Under the pieces are notes generated by a model, which made no database searches, had not been told where the DNA came from, and was given only the letters and a program-made list of their open reading frames with translations. The position numbers and the translations under genes were made by a program. 64,000 bases of DNA from Prevotella sp. (GTDB lineage Bacteria; Bacillota; Clostridia; Oscillospirales; Ruminococcaceae): positions 11,045 to 75,044 of the forward strand of contig JAMPIC010000008.1 in NCBI GenBank assembly GCA_023663025.1, given 5' to 3'. This document shows, one piece after another, positions 42,874 through 51,725 of this stretch. Within the stretch, counting starts at the first letter, position 1. Every line of letters begins with the position of its first letter.

Positions 42874-45444
42874 ATGAAGCGGCTTGTGCTGGGCATGACA
42901 GCCCATGTGGACTCGGGCAAGACCACGCTGTCGGAAGCTATGCTCTACACGGCGGGAGAGCTGCGCCGTCTGGGCAGGGTGGACAAGGGGGACGCTTTTC
43001 TCGACACCCATTCGATCGAGCGCAGCCGCGGCATTACGGTCTTTTCAAAGCAGGCGGTAATGCGGCGCGGGGAGGACGTTTACACCCTTTTCGACACCCC
43101 GGGGCACGCGGATTTTTCCGCCGAGACCGAGCGGGCGCTGCGAGTTCTCGACTACGCTGTGCTGGTGATAAGCGGCACTGACGGCGTTCAGAGCCACACC
43201 GAGACCCTGTGGAGACTGCTCCGCCGCTACAGTATACCCACTGTAATATTTGTCAATAAGATGGACATTTCCGCCTACTCGCCCTCTGTGCTCATGAGCG
43301 GGCTGAAAAGCCGTCTTGACAAGGGCTGCGTTGATTTTTCCTCATTGGCGGCGGGAGGGTTCACCGAGGAATTTTTCGAGGAGACCGCTCTGCTTAGCGA
43401 GGATATGATGAACGCTTATCTCGATACGGGAAAGCTGTCACGGGACGATATTCGCCGCGCGGTGAGCGAAAGGAAGCTTTTCCCCTGCTTTTTCGGCTCT
43501 GCGCTGAAGCTGGAGGGCATTTCCGAATTTTTGGCGGGACTTGATTTCTGCACGGCTGAAAAGTCCTGCGGAAAGGAATTCGGCGCAAGGGTTTGCAAGA
43601 TAACCGAGGAGCAGGGCGTGCGGCTGACCCACCTGAAAATAACGGGAGGAACGCTCCGTACGCGCGACACCGTCGGGGAGGAAAAAGTCACGCGGATACG
43701 GGTCTATTCGGGTGCGAAGTACCAAACCGCGGACGAGGTCTGCGGGGGGACTTTATGCGCCGTCGAGGGACTTTCCAAAACCCGGGCGGGGGACGGTCTG
43801 GGCTTCGAGAGCGCGGCGGAAGTCCCCCTGCTCGAACCGGTCATGAGCTATCGGCTGATACTTCCCGAGGGCGCGGACGAACACGGCGTACTGACAAAAA
43901 TTCGGAAACTGGAGGAGGAAGACCCCCAGCTTCACGCGGTATGGAACGATCGGTCACGGGAAATAAGCGTGCAGCTCATGGGCGAGATACAGCTTGAGAT
44001 ACTCAAAACGCTCATCGCCGAGCGTTTTGGTCTGGAAGTCGGGTTCGACCGGGGCAGCATTATCTACAAGGAAACTATTGCCAACACCGTGGAGGGTGCG
44101 GGACACTACGAACCGCTCAGGCATTACGCAGAGGTACACTTGCTTCTCGAGCCGACGGAGCGGGGCAGCGGTCTGACCTTTGCTTCCGATATAAGCGCGG
44201 ACGACCTTGACAAAAACTGGCAGCGGCTCATACTTACACATCTTGAAGAGAAAACCCACGTCGGCGTTCTCACAGGCTCGCCCATAACGGATATGAAGAT
44301 CACCCTCATCGGCGGACGGGCGCATATCAAGCACACCGAGGGCGGGGACTTCCGTCAGGCGACCTATCGGGCGGTCAGACAGGGACTGCGCTCCGCCGAA
44401 AGCGTGCTGCTGGAGCCTTGGTACAGCTTCACGCTGGAAATCCCCACGGATACGGCGGGACGGATTATGTCCGACCTGCAAATAATGGGCGCGGAATTTT
44501 CGCCGCCCTGTATCTCCGAAAGCAATTCGGAAAATTCCGTGATAACGGGCGCCGCCCCCGCTTCGGAAATGGCGGGTTACCAAAGCCGCGTGACAAGCTG
44601 CACCAAAGGCAGGGGCAGACTTTCGCTCGCGCTGAAAGGGTATTTCCCCTGCCACAACGCGGAGAAAGTTATCGCCGCCATCGGGTACGACTGCGGCGCA
44701 GACCTTGACAACACCGCCGACAGCGTGTTCTGCTCCCACGGCGCGGGACATACGGTCAGCTGGGACGAAGCTCCCGCGCATATGCATATCCCCTGCCGTT
44801 CGGTTCGGAAAAATTCGGGAACAGACGGGGAAAGCTTCTCCGAAATAACGCCCCGTCAGGTCTCCGACTACCGTGCAAGGCTTGCCGAGGACAAGGAGCT
44901 TATGGAAATTTTCGAGCGCACCTACGGCAAGATAAACCGCGACCCACGCCATGCCCTTCGTACCGAGAAAACGCCGAAAAGTCCCGCGCGGGAGAAAAAA
45001 GCCGCCCCGCTGCCGAAAGGTCCCGAGTACCTTTTGGTGGACGGCTACAACATCATCTTCGCCTGGGACGAGCTGAAAAAGCTGGCTGAGGAAAATCTCG
45101 ACCTTGCCAGAAGCACGCTGATAAACCGTTTGTGCAACTATCGGGGGTTCAGGCGGTGCGAGCTGATACTGGTGTTCGACGCTTACAAGGTGCGGGGTTT
45201 CGTCCGCGAGGTGGAGCAGATCTGCGGGATAAGCGTGGTCTACACAAAGGAATCGGAAACGGCGGATACCTACATCGAAAAGGTCAGCCACGAGCTGAGC
45301 AGGGATCATCGGGTCAGGGTGGCTACCTCCGACGGCGCGGAGCAGATCATCATTCTGGGAAACGGCGCGTACCGCGTTTCCGCCGAGGAGCTTCACCGCG
45401 AGGTGGAAGCCGTGGAAAAAGCCATACGAGATATTATCGGCTGA
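42874..45444 (+). CDS. Tet(M)-like translational GTPase fused to a Rae1/YacP-type NYN nuclease
   Basis: 856 aa from the ATG with GGGGAGG 8 nt upstream. Residues 1-640 follow the EF-G/Tet(M) layout: AHVDSGKTTL, DTPGHADF, NKMD, domain II, then IV and V (LLEPWYSFTLEIP). Where Tet(M) has the YSPVST loop that displaces tetracycline, this protein has HIKHTEGGDFRQ, so drug resistance is doubtful. After a linker, residues about 715-856 form a NYN domain (LLVDGYNII, LVFDAYKV, ADTYIEKV, VATSDGAEQ), the family of the A-site mRNA endonuclease Rae1 (YacP), with its acidic residues kept. Inference: a ribosome-directed GTPase carrying an A-site nuclease. It lies 26 nt before the peroxiredoxin gene. Confidence 0.9.
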   Translation: MKRLVLGMTAHVDSGKTTLSEAMLYTAGELRRLGRVDKGDAFLDTHSIERSRGITVFSKQAVMRRGEDVYTLFDTPGHADFSAETERALRVLDYAVLVISGTDGVQSHTETLWRLLRRYSIPTVIFVNKMDISAYSPSVLMSGLKSRLDKGCVDFSSLAAGGFTEEFFEETALLSEDMMNAYLDTGKLSRDDIRRAVSERKLFPCFFGSALKLEGISEFLAGLDFCTAEKSCGKEFGARVCKITEEQGVRLTHLKITGGTLRTRDTVGEEKVTRIRVYSGAKYQTADEVCGGTLCAVEGLSKTRAGDGLGFESAAEVPLLEPVMSYRLILPEGADEHGVLTKIRKLEEEDPQLHAVWNDRSREISVQLMGEIQLEILKTLIAERFGLEVGFDRGSIIYKETIANTVEGAGHYEPLRHYAEVHLLLEPTERGSGLTFASDISADDLDKNWQRLILTHLEEKTHVGVLTGSPITDMKITLIGGRAHIKHTEGGDFRQATYRAVRQGLRSAESVLLEPWYSFTLEIPTDTAGRIMSDLQIMGAEFSPPCISESNSENSVITGAAPASEMAGYQSRVTSCTKGRGRLSLALKGYFPCHNAEKVIAAIGYDCGADLDNTADSVFCSHGAGHTVSWDEAPAHMHIPCRSVRKNSGTDGESFSEITPRQVSDYRARLAEDKELMEIFERTYGKINRDPRHALRTEKTPKSPAREKKAAPLPKGPEYLLVDGYNIIFAWDELKKLAEENLDLARSTLINRLCNYRGFRRCELILVFDAYKVRGFVREVEQICGISVVYTKESETADTYIEKVSHELSRDHRVRVATSDGAEQIIILGNGAYRVSAEELHREVEAVEKAIRDIIG

Positions 45445-45470
45445 AAATTAACATGAAAGGAAATGATATT

Positions 45471-45938
45471 ATGCTCGAAGCAGGAACAAAAGCACCCGCT
45501 TTCACACTTCCCGACAAGGACGGGAACATGGTCTCGCTGTCCGATTTCGCGGGGAAAAAGGTGGCGCTGTACTTTTACGCGCGGGACAACACTCCCGGCT
45601 GCACAAGACAGGCACAGGGATTTGCCGCGGAATATGAAGCTTTGAAAGCCGCAGGCGCGGAGGTGATCGGCATAAGCAAGGACAGTCCGTCCTCCCACAA
45701 AAAGTTTGCGGATAAATACGAACTGCCCTTTACGCTGCTCTCCGACACGGAGCTTGAAGCCATTAAAGCCTACGGTGTGTGGCAGGAGAAAAAGATGTAC
45801 GGCAAAGTAAGCATGGGCGTGGTACGCACCGCCTACGTTATCGGCGGAGATGGCGTTATCGAAAAGGTCATGCCCAAGGTCAAACCCGATACCAATGCGG
45901 CGCTTGTTCTGGAATACCTGAACGGACGGGGAGAGTGA
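45471..45938 (+). CDS. bcp: Thioredoxin-dependent peroxiredoxin (Bcp/PrxQ)
   Basis: 155 aa, family length. The peroxidatic Cys is in DNTPGCTRQAQGF; the usual partner Cys five residues later (TPGCTxEAC) is Gln-Gly here, so the enzyme may be 1-Cys or use another Cys. It reduces H2O2 and organic peroxides. AAAGGAAATGATATT precedes the ATG. Second gene of a rightward cluster (GTPase-nuclease, bcp, trmO, GNAT, rubrerythrin). Confidence 0.92.
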   Translation: MLEAGTKAPAFTLPDKDGNMVSLSDFAGKKVALYFYARDNTPGCTRQAQGFAAEYEALKAAGAEVIGISKDSPSSHKKFADKYELPFTLLSDTELEAIKAYGVWQEKKMYGKVSMGVVRTAYVIGGDGVIEKVMPKVKPDTNAALVLEYLNGRGE

Positions 45939-46651
45939 CTGCCTTGACGCTTAAGACGATCGCCAAAGTCCGCGCTCCCTTTAATGAAAAATTCGGTATT
46001 CCCCGCCAAAGCGGTCTCGCAGAGCTTCCCTCGGAAATAATTTTCGAGCCGGAATACCGCGTGCGGGAGGCTTTCCGCGGATTGGAGGGGTACTCTCACC
46101 TATGGCTGCTGTGGGAATTTTCCGAGGCGGTCAGGGAGGAATGGTCTCCCACGGTGCGCCCGCCCAAGCTGGGAGGAAACACCCGCATGGGAGTTTTTGC
46201 CACACGTTCTCCGTACCGTCCCAATCCCATAGGACTTTCCTCGGTGCGGCTGGAGCGGATAGAGTTCGACCGTCCCGACGCGCCCGTTCTTATCGTCAGC
46301 GGCGCGGATATTCTGGACGGTACACCGATCTACGACATTAAACCGTATCTTGCCTACACCGATTCCCACCCGGACGCGGAGGGCGGCTTCGCTTTGCAGC
46401 GGAAAACGGGCGCGCTGGAAGTGGTTTTCCCCCGGGAACTGCTTGAAAAAATCCCCGAACGGCTTCGCGGAGGACTGACCGAAGCTTTGGCTCAAGACCC
46501 CCGTCCCGCCTACCAAAATTCCCCCGAAAGGGTCTATATGATGAATTTCGCGGACTTTGACCTGCACTTTACCGTGGACGGCGGCGTGCTGACCGTTACC
46601 GAAGTGCTGTCCGCAAAGCAAGGAGGCGGCGAAAATGGACAAGTCCCTTAA
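45935..46651 (+). CDS. trmO: tRNA (t6A37) N6-methyltransferase TrmO (TsaA-like)
   Basis: About 238 aa. KFGIPRQSGL, YSHLWLLWEF, GVFATRSPYRPNPIGLSSVRL and GTPIYDIKPYLAYTD are the TsaA/TrmO signature motifs; it methylates N6-threonylcarbamoyladenosine at tRNA position 37. The start is either the GTG at 45935, overlapping the bcp stop as GTGA, or the TTG at 45944, which is better placed after GGGGAG. The 3' end overlaps the GNAT gene by 17 nt, so the genes are tightly coupled. Confidence 0.93.
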   Translation: MTALTLKTIAKVRAPFNEKFGIPRQSGLAELPSEIIFEPEYRVREAFRGLEGYSHLWLLWEFSEAVREEWSPTVRPPKLGGNTRMGVFATRSPYRPNPIGLSSVRLERIEFDRPDAPVLIVSGADILDGTPIYDIKPYLAYTDSHPDAEGGFALQRKTGALEVVFPRELLEKIPERLRGGLTEALAQDPRPAYQNSPERVYMMNFADFDLHFTVDGGVLTVTEVLSAKQGGGENGQVP

Positions 46652-47111
46652 AATAACCGCCGCAGACGGCGAACCGTACCTCGGACAAATCAAAGTCCTG
46701 ATAACCGAGTACGCGAAAAGCCTTAACCGCGACCTGTCCTTTCAGGGCTTCGACGCCGAGCTTGCGGACTTGGGGGCGAAGTATCTTCCCCCAAACGGCA
46801 GGCTTTTGGCAGCCGTAACAGAGGACGGCAAAGCCGTTGGCTGCGTGGCGTACCATAGACACAATGATAAAAGATGCGAAATGAAGCGTCTTTTCGTCAG
46901 TCCCGAATACCGCCGCTGTCACGCGGGAGGCACTCTTATTGAGGAGATAATCCGCATCGCCCGCAGGGACGGTTTTTCCGAAATGGTTCTGGACACGGTG
47001 AAGCCTCTCGAAAGCGCGGTGCGGCTGTACAAAAAGTACGGCTTCCGCGAGACGGAGCCATACTATGACAATCCCATGGAGGACGTTATTTACATGAAGC
47101 TCGAACTGTGA
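46635..47111 (+). CDS. GNAT-family N-acetyltransferase
   Basis: 158 aa, single GNAT fold. CEMKRLFVSPEYRRCHAGGTLIEEII is the acetyl-CoA-binding strand-loop-helix, and LDTVKPLESAVRLYKKYGFRET is the typical C-terminal motif. Substrate not determinable. The start has AAGGAGGCGG upstream, inside the end of trmO. Confidence 0.9.
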   Translation: MDKSLKITAADGEPYLGQIKVLITEYAKSLNRDLSFQGFDAELADLGAKYLPPNGRLLAAVTEDGKAVGCVAYHRHNDKRCEMKRLFVSPEYRRCHAGGTLIEEIIRIARRDGFSEMVLDTVKPLESAVRLYKKYGFRETEPYYDNPMEDVIYMKLEL

Positions 47112-47178
47112 CCGCCTCGGCGTATATTTTTCTTTTTTCGGCAGATACTATCCAAAACAGGAAAGGACTGCTGAAAAT

Positions 47179-47808
47179 ATGTCTGTGGATTTTTACGAAA
47201 GCAAGACCCGAACCAATCTTATGCGCGCCTTTGCGGGCGAAAGCCAGGCGAGAAACCGCTACGAGTTCGCCGCGGAAAAGGCGAAGAAAATGGGGTGCTG
47301 GTTCATTTACAACATTTTCACCTTTACGGCTAATCAGGAAAAGGCTCACGCGGAGATTTTCTATAATCACCTGAAGCCCGAAAACGGCGAAACGGTTGTC
47401 ATTGACAACGCGGGCTATCCCGTGGACAACTACGACACCATCGAGGAGCTGCTCCGCGCGGCTCAGGGCAACGAGTACGACGAGTATGAGACAGCCTATC
47501 CCGAATTTGCGAGGATCGCCAAAGAGGAGGGCTTCGCGGACATCGCGTTCTCATTTGAAAAGATAGCGGAGATCGAGAAAACTCACGGCGACCGCTTCGG
47601 CTGCTTTGCCGAGCTTATCGAGAACAGCAAAATGTTCACGGGAGACGAAAATACCGAGTGGATATGCCTTAACTGCGGACATATCCAAAAGGGCAGAAAC
47701 GCGCCAAAGCAGTGTCCCGTATGCCAAAGCGCGCAGGGCTATTTCGTGCCCTACAAATACTACAAATTTGTTGCTGAAAAATACGGCGTGCCGGACTTCG
47801 GCGCTTAA
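47179..47808 (+). CDS. rbr: Rubrerythrin
   Basis: 209 aa. An N-terminal ferritin-like domain with di-iron ligands (GESQARNRYEFAAEK, EKAHAEIF, EKTHGDRF) is followed by a C-terminal rubredoxin with CLNCGH and CPVC Fe(Cys)4 ligands. It reduces H2O2 with electrons from rubredoxin/NADH and protects anaerobes against oxygen. Ribosome site AGGAAAGGACTG. Together with bcp it makes this cluster oxidative-stress flavoured. Confidence 0.96.
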   Translation: MSVDFYESKTRTNLMRAFAGESQARNRYEFAAEKAKKMGCWFIYNIFTFTANQEKAHAEIFYNHLKPENGETVVIDNAGYPVDNYDTIEELLRAAQGNEYDEYETAYPEFARIAKEEGFADIAFSFEKIAEIEKTHGDRFGCFAELIENSKMFTGDENTEWICLNCGHIQKGRNAPKQCPVCQSAQGYFVPYKYYKFVAEKYGVPDFGA

Positions 47809-47814
47809 CGCAAA

Positions 47815-47843
47815 ACGTCCCCCGATCGGTCGTCGGGGGACGT
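47815..47843. terminator. Bidirectional terminator between rubrerythrin and aminotransferase
   Basis: ACGTCCCCCGA/TCGGGGGACGT stem of 11 bp with a 7-nt loop between convergent genes. Confidence 0.9.
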
Positions 47844-47855
47844 CTGTATTGTTTC

Positions 47856-49142
47856 TTACTCGGAAATGCCCATAAGCTTTTCCGCCGAGGCAAGCTTAAC
47901 GCTTACGCAGAAAATTTTCATTGCCGCTTCAAGCTCGTCAAGAGGGGGATATGTGGGGGCAATTCTTATATTTCTGTCGAGGGGATCTTTTCCGTAAGGG
48001 AAAGTCGCTCCCGCCGAGGTAAGCACAACTCCCGCTTCTGCACAAAGCCGGACTACCCTCTTCGCGCAGCCCTCCAGCGTGTTTACGGAAATAAAGTAGC
48101 CGCCGTTTGGCTTGTTCCACTCCAGCACGCCCAGACTGCCTGTTTCGGCTTCAAGCATATCCAGCACAAGCTTGAATTTTGGAGCGATAATGCCGCGGTG
48201 CTTAGCCATATGCTCCATAATGCCGTCAACGTTTTTGAAGTACTTCACATGACGGAGCTGATTTATCTTATCATAGCTTATGCACTGAATTCCCATAAGT
48301 CTTGTAATCTGCTTGACGTTATTGACCGAGCCTGCCATAATCGCCACGCCCGCGCCCGAGAAAGATATCTTCGATGTGGACGCGAATATCAGCACCATGT
48401 CCTCCTTGCCCGTTTTCTTGCACTCGTCGAGGATATTGAGTATCCTGTCGGGAGTGTCGGTCAGGTGGTGTACGCAGTAGGCGTTGTCCCAGAAAATACG
48501 GAAATCGGCGGCTTTGGGAGAAAGGTTTGCGAACCGCCTTACCACCTCGTCGGAGTAAGCAATTCCGTCAGGATTGGAATAGAGGGGCACGCACCAAATG
48601 CCCTTTACCGCTTCGTCCTCGGAGACAAGCTTTTCGATCATGTCCATATCGGGACCGTCGGAGCGCATGGGAATATTTATCATTTCAATACCGAAGCTTT
48701 CGCAGATAGCGAAGTGTCTGTCATAACCCGGAACGGGGCAAAGGAATTTTACCTTACCGCACTTTCCCCAAGGCTTTTCGCTTCCGTAAACGCCGTGGGT
48801 CATGGCGCGGGAAACGGCGTCGTACATCATGGCAAGGCTGGAGTTTCCGCCGATGATCAGCTCCTCCTCCTTAACGCCCAGCAGGTCGCCGAAAAGCACC
48901 TTTGCGTCGTGGATACCGGTCAGGCAGCCGTAGTTGCGGCAGTCGATACCGTCGGCGGTGAGCATACTCGCCGCATTGGTGAACACGTCGAACATTGGCA
49001 TAGCCAGATCGAGCTGTTCGGTACTGGGTTTTCCGCGGGACATATCCAGCTTCATTCCCTTAGCCTTGTAGCTCTCGTATTCCTTTTCACATTCGCTTCT
49101 GAACGAGGAAAGCTCCTCCTTGTTCATTTCTGTAAGCAGCAT
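47856..49142 (-). CDS. PLP-dependent aminotransferase, aspartate type Ic
   Basis: 428 aa. Fold type I motifs: GGNSSLAMMYDA, CPVPGYDRHF, CVPLYSNPDG, FWDNAYCVHHL and the PLP-lysine loop FASTSKISFSGAGV. The sequence fits the alanine/aspartate aminotransferase subgroup PF12897. It probably interconverts aspartate or alanine with 2-oxoglutarate; exact substrates are not readable. GGGGAAG precedes the ATG. Monocistronic with its own promoter and terminator. Confidence 0.9.
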   Translation of the reverse strand: MLLTEMNKEELSSFRSECEKEYESYKAKGMKLDMSRGKPSTEQLDLAMPMFDVFTNAASMLTADGIDCRNYGCLTGIHDAKVLFGDLLGVKEEELIIGGNSSLAMMYDAVSRAMTHGVYGSEKPWGKCGKVKFLCPVPGYDRHFAICESFGIEMINIPMRSDGPDMDMIEKLVSEDEAVKGIWCVPLYSNPDGIAYSDEVVRRFANLSPKAADFRIFWDNAYCVHHLTDTPDRILNILDECKKTGKEDMVLIFASTSKISFSGAGVAIMAGSVNNVKQITRLMGIQCISYDKINQLRHVKYFKNVDGIMEHMAKHRGIIAPKFKLVLDMLEAETGSLGVLEWNKPNGGYFISVNTLEGCAKRVVRLCAEAGVVLTSAGATFPYGKDPLDRNIRIAPTYPPLDELEAAMKIFCVSVKLASAEKLMGISE

Positions 49143-49275
49143 AACGATCTTCCCCTTTGATAAAGAAAATTATTACAAACAGTATTATTTCTCTAATAAA
49201 TTCCTTTAAGGAATACTGCAAATGAAACACAACTGTTTTTGCTCTGCGGACACATCCTTCCGCAGTCCACATTAT

Positions 49276-49304
49276 ATAATACTACATTTTTTCAATATTT
49301 GCAA
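49276..49304 (-). promoter_or_regulatory. Promoter for the aminotransferase gene
   Basis: Minus strand TTGCAA (49304-49299) and TATTAT (49281-49276), 17-bp spacer; its leader contains CTGCGGA/TCCGCAG. The rest of the 49143-49502 gap shows nothing I recognise. Confidence 0.6.
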
Positions 49305-49502
49305 GCTTTTTTTGTATTTCCTGCAAATAATCGCCCCTTTACACATATTTGACTGCCGCTTTGAAGCATTTCGGTGTGAATATTGCACATACGTCCGAGG
49401 ACAGAAAAAAACTGTCTTTTTCGCCGACGTGAAAGTCTCGGAAAGCGCGGGTATATTTCCGTGAAAAACGCGAAAAATACTCTTGTGAAAGGAAGTAAGA
49501 AT

Positions 49503-49676
49503 ATGAGAAAATATGAGAACCTTGACAGTCTCCTCAGCGGCAGCAAGACGGCGAAAATATTTTTTACGTCCCTGCCCGATTATGTTCAGGGAGCCGTAAT
49601 GAAGCGGAGCTGCGATATCCGTACCGAGGACGAGCTTCACACAGCCGCTGAAAGGGTCATGCACGAGTTTCAATAG
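49503..49676 (+). CDS. Small 57-aa hypothetical protein
   Basis: 57 aa beginning MRKYENLDSLLSGSKTAKIF and ending VMHEFQ. AAAGGAAG lies 7 nt upstream of the ATG. Likely soluble and helical, with SLPDYVQGAVMKR and TEDELHTAAERVM. Such short proteins occur widely in Clostridia without known function. A terminator follows. Confidence 0.65.
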   Translation: MRKYENLDSLLSGSKTAKIFFTSLPDYVQGAVMKRSCDIRTEDELHTAAERVMHEFQ

Positions 49677-49691
49677 CAAGGATATCGCAGA

Positions 49692-49720
49692 AAAGCCTCC
49701 ATGTCATGCATGGAGGCTTT
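49692..49720. terminator. Bidirectional terminator
   Basis: AAAGCCTCCATG/CATGGAGGCTTT stem of 12 bp between the convergent 57-aa gene and the hydrogenase-fusion gene. Confidence 0.9.
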
Positions 49721-49738
49721 GTCTTTACAGTGGGAAAA

Positions 49739-51652
49739 TCAAAATTCCATATGGTTGATCTCTTCCTCGTGGGCGGTGTTGCTTTCGATAAGCGCGGCGG
49801 CAACCTCGCTGAGGTGCTGGATAATATCCGTTACCTCGCTTACGCTTACATTGATAAGCTGAGAACTTGTATTCAGCGCGTCAACGGCTGTTTCGGTGTT
49901 CTCAACGTTTTCCTGCGTAGCGGCAACCTCGTTCATAATGGCATTGGAAGCGCTTTTAATCCCGTCAATGTTGGAAATGATCTCAATGGTGTGTTCCTCG
50001 GCTTCTTTAACGGTTTCGGCTGATTTTATAGCAAGATTTCTTACCTCGCTTGCAACAACCGCAAACCCTTTGCCGTTCTGTCCCGCTCTTGCGGCTTCGA
50101 TAGAAGCGTTGATGGCAAGGATATTGGTCTGCTCGGAAATTGACTTGACCTGCGCCAGTACCTTGTTGTACTCGTCGATGCTCACGCTGATGCTGGAAAT
50201 GGCGTCAACAATACCATCCGCCATGGAGTGAATATCCGTCATTTCGGTGTTCAGCTTATTCATATCATTCATGATGCTTTCATTCTGAGCGGAGTTATTG
50301 GAAGCATTTTCCGATATTGGCAGAACCTTTGCGCCCAAATCGAGGAGCATTCTGTTGATCTGCTCCACCGCCCCCTGAAGCTCGGAGTGCTCTCTCTCGA
50401 TCTCATCATGCATGATCTTGAGCTGCGTTCTCTCAAACTGCACGCAGTTCATGGGCTTGTTGTTGCCGGCAAAAATCGTAAGAGCCATGCTCTTGCAGCT
50501 CTTGAAGCCGCAGGCGTGACAGTCGATGTGCCTGTCGATCTCATTGGTCTTGCCCATGCTGTTGAAGATCGCGTCCAGTTCCTCCTCCGTAGGCATCTGA
50601 GATACGCACCTGTCGGTGTATTCTCTCATGAAGTCCTCCATATGGAGATTTTTGAATATCCTTGTGTGGAATCTTTCGTTCTTGTTTCTGGTAGTAACCC
50701 AGTTCTTGGCATTTTTCATGATGTCGTAAGCCGAGAACTCGTTGAAGTCCTCTCTTGCGCCCGCGCCGGAGTTACAGCCGAATTCGCAGGAAAGCACATC
50801 GTAAACGGTAGGCAGGGAGGATTTGTTTGCTTCCATGTAGAAGTCAAAGTCCTCATATACCTTATTTACGCCCTCGGAAGTGGTTACCGACAGCTCGGGG
50901 TCATAGGCGCGCAGACACTCTTTAAGACCGCCCGGGGTCGGGTAAAACGTTCCGTCGTAGCCTCTGACCGCAGACCATTCAAACTCGCTTCGTCCGATTG
51001 GGAGGACAACGCCTTTCTTTTTCATATATTCGGAAAGGCTCTTGAAAGTGATGTTATAGCTGATAAAGCCTGTGTTTTTGAACTCCTCGCCCTTAGCGAT
51101 ACAAGGCGTAAGACCTACAAGGATATCGTCCCTGTGAAGATATCTTCTTATGTAAATGGCGTTGCACAGGAGCGGCGACTGAATGGGAGACAGACGGGGC
51201 AGCATTTCGGGCTTGTGCTTTTCCGCATAGTTTACGATGGCGGCGCAGGGCTGGGAGATGATCTTGGCGTCGGGGTGAGTCTCCAGATATTTCATGTGCA
51301 TATATGTACATATATCCGCGCCGAAAGAGCCGTCGTAAATGTCGGCAACGCCGTTGTCCTGAAGCCACTTGAGGACGTGCCTCCACTTGCCGTCCATAGC
51401 GGTCTTTATAGAGGGGGCGACAATAAACGACACCTTTTTGGTTTTCATTACCTCGAAAACGGCTTCAAGGTCGTCGTCGTAGTATCTTGCGCCGTGGTTG
51501 CAGGTCTTGACGCATTCGCCGCACTGGATACACTGCTCTGTATTGATATGAACAACGTTTCCGTCGTATCGGTTCGCGTTCGGAACGGGACATACTCTTA
51601 TGCAGGCGTTGCAGCCTATGCACTTGTCTTGATTAACGTGTACCATATTCAA
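49739..51652 (-). CDS. Sensory [FeFe]-hydrogenase fused to a methyl-accepting chemotaxis domain
   Basis: 637 aa, soluble. Two [4Fe-4S] ferredoxin sites (Cys11/14/17/51 and 41/44/47/21), then an H-cluster domain whose four cluster cysteines remain: C136 ([10 protein letters not shown]), C184 (LTPCIAK), C289 and C293 ([12 protein letters not shown]). The proton-relay Cys of catalytic enzymes (TSCCP) is Pro135. Another Fe-S site follows (C378, 381, 386, 403), then an MCP signalling domain (about 415-637) with the hairpin tip [26 protein letters not shown] region. Likely senses H2 or redox state and signals through CheA/CheW or another partner (inference). Own promoter; no chemotaxis genes nearby. 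Confidence 0.9.
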   Translation of the reverse strand: MNMVHVNQDKCIGCNACIRVCPVPNANRYDGNVVHINTEQCIQCGECVKTCNHGARYYDDDLEAVFEVMKTKKVSFIVAPSIKTAMDGKWRHVLKWLQDNGVADIYDGSFGADICTYMHMKYLETHPDAKIISQPCAAIVNYAEKHKPEMLPRLSPIQSPLLCNAIYIRRYLHRDDILVGLTPCIAKGEEFKNTGFISYNITFKSLSEYMKKKGVVLPIGRSEFEWSAVRGYDGTFYPTPGGLKECLRAYDPELSVTTSEGVNKVYEDFDFYMEANKSSLPTVYDVLSCEFGCNSGAGAREDFNEFSAYDIMKNAKNWVTTRNKNERFHTRIFKNLHMEDFMREYTDRCVSQMPTEEELDAIFNSMGKTNEIDRHIDCHACGFKSCKSMALTIFAGNNKPMNCVQFERTQLKIMHDEIEREHSELQGAVEQINRMLLDLGAKVLPISENASNNSAQNESIMNDMNKLNTEMTDIHSMADGIVDAISSISVSIDEYNKVLAQVKSISEQTNILAINASIEAARAGQNGKGFAVVASEVRNLAIKSAETVKEAEEHTIEIISNIDGIKSASNAIMNEVAATQENVENTETAVDALNTSSQLINVSVSEVTDIIQHLSEVAAALIESNTAHEEEINHMEF

Positions 51653-51687
51653 ATTCCTTTCCGATTGAAATTGCTTCTATAGAGAAT

Positions 51688-51716
51688 ATTATACCACATT
51701 TAAAAAAACTTGTCAA
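51688..51716 (-). promoter_or_regulatory. Sigma-A promoter for the hydrogenase-MCP gene
   Basis: Minus strand TTGACA (51716-51711) and TATAAT (51693-51688), 17-bp spacer, directly after the upstream GH74 stop codon. Confidence 0.9.
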
Positions 51717-51725
51717 CAACTTTTA

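Noticed and set aside
43954..45396. 480-aa open frame on the minus strand opposite the GTPase-nuclease gene
   Set aside because: Antisense shadow; the plus strand has clear GTPase and NYN motifs.
42874..45444. Plain tetracycline-resistance gene call
   Set aside because: The Tet(M) YSPVST loop is absent and an NYN nuclease is fused, so resistance is not the most likely role.
50228..51682. 484-aa open frame on the plus strand opposite the hydrogenase-MCP gene
   Set aside because: No ribosome site or recognisable domain; it mirrors the codon bias of the real minus-strand gene.
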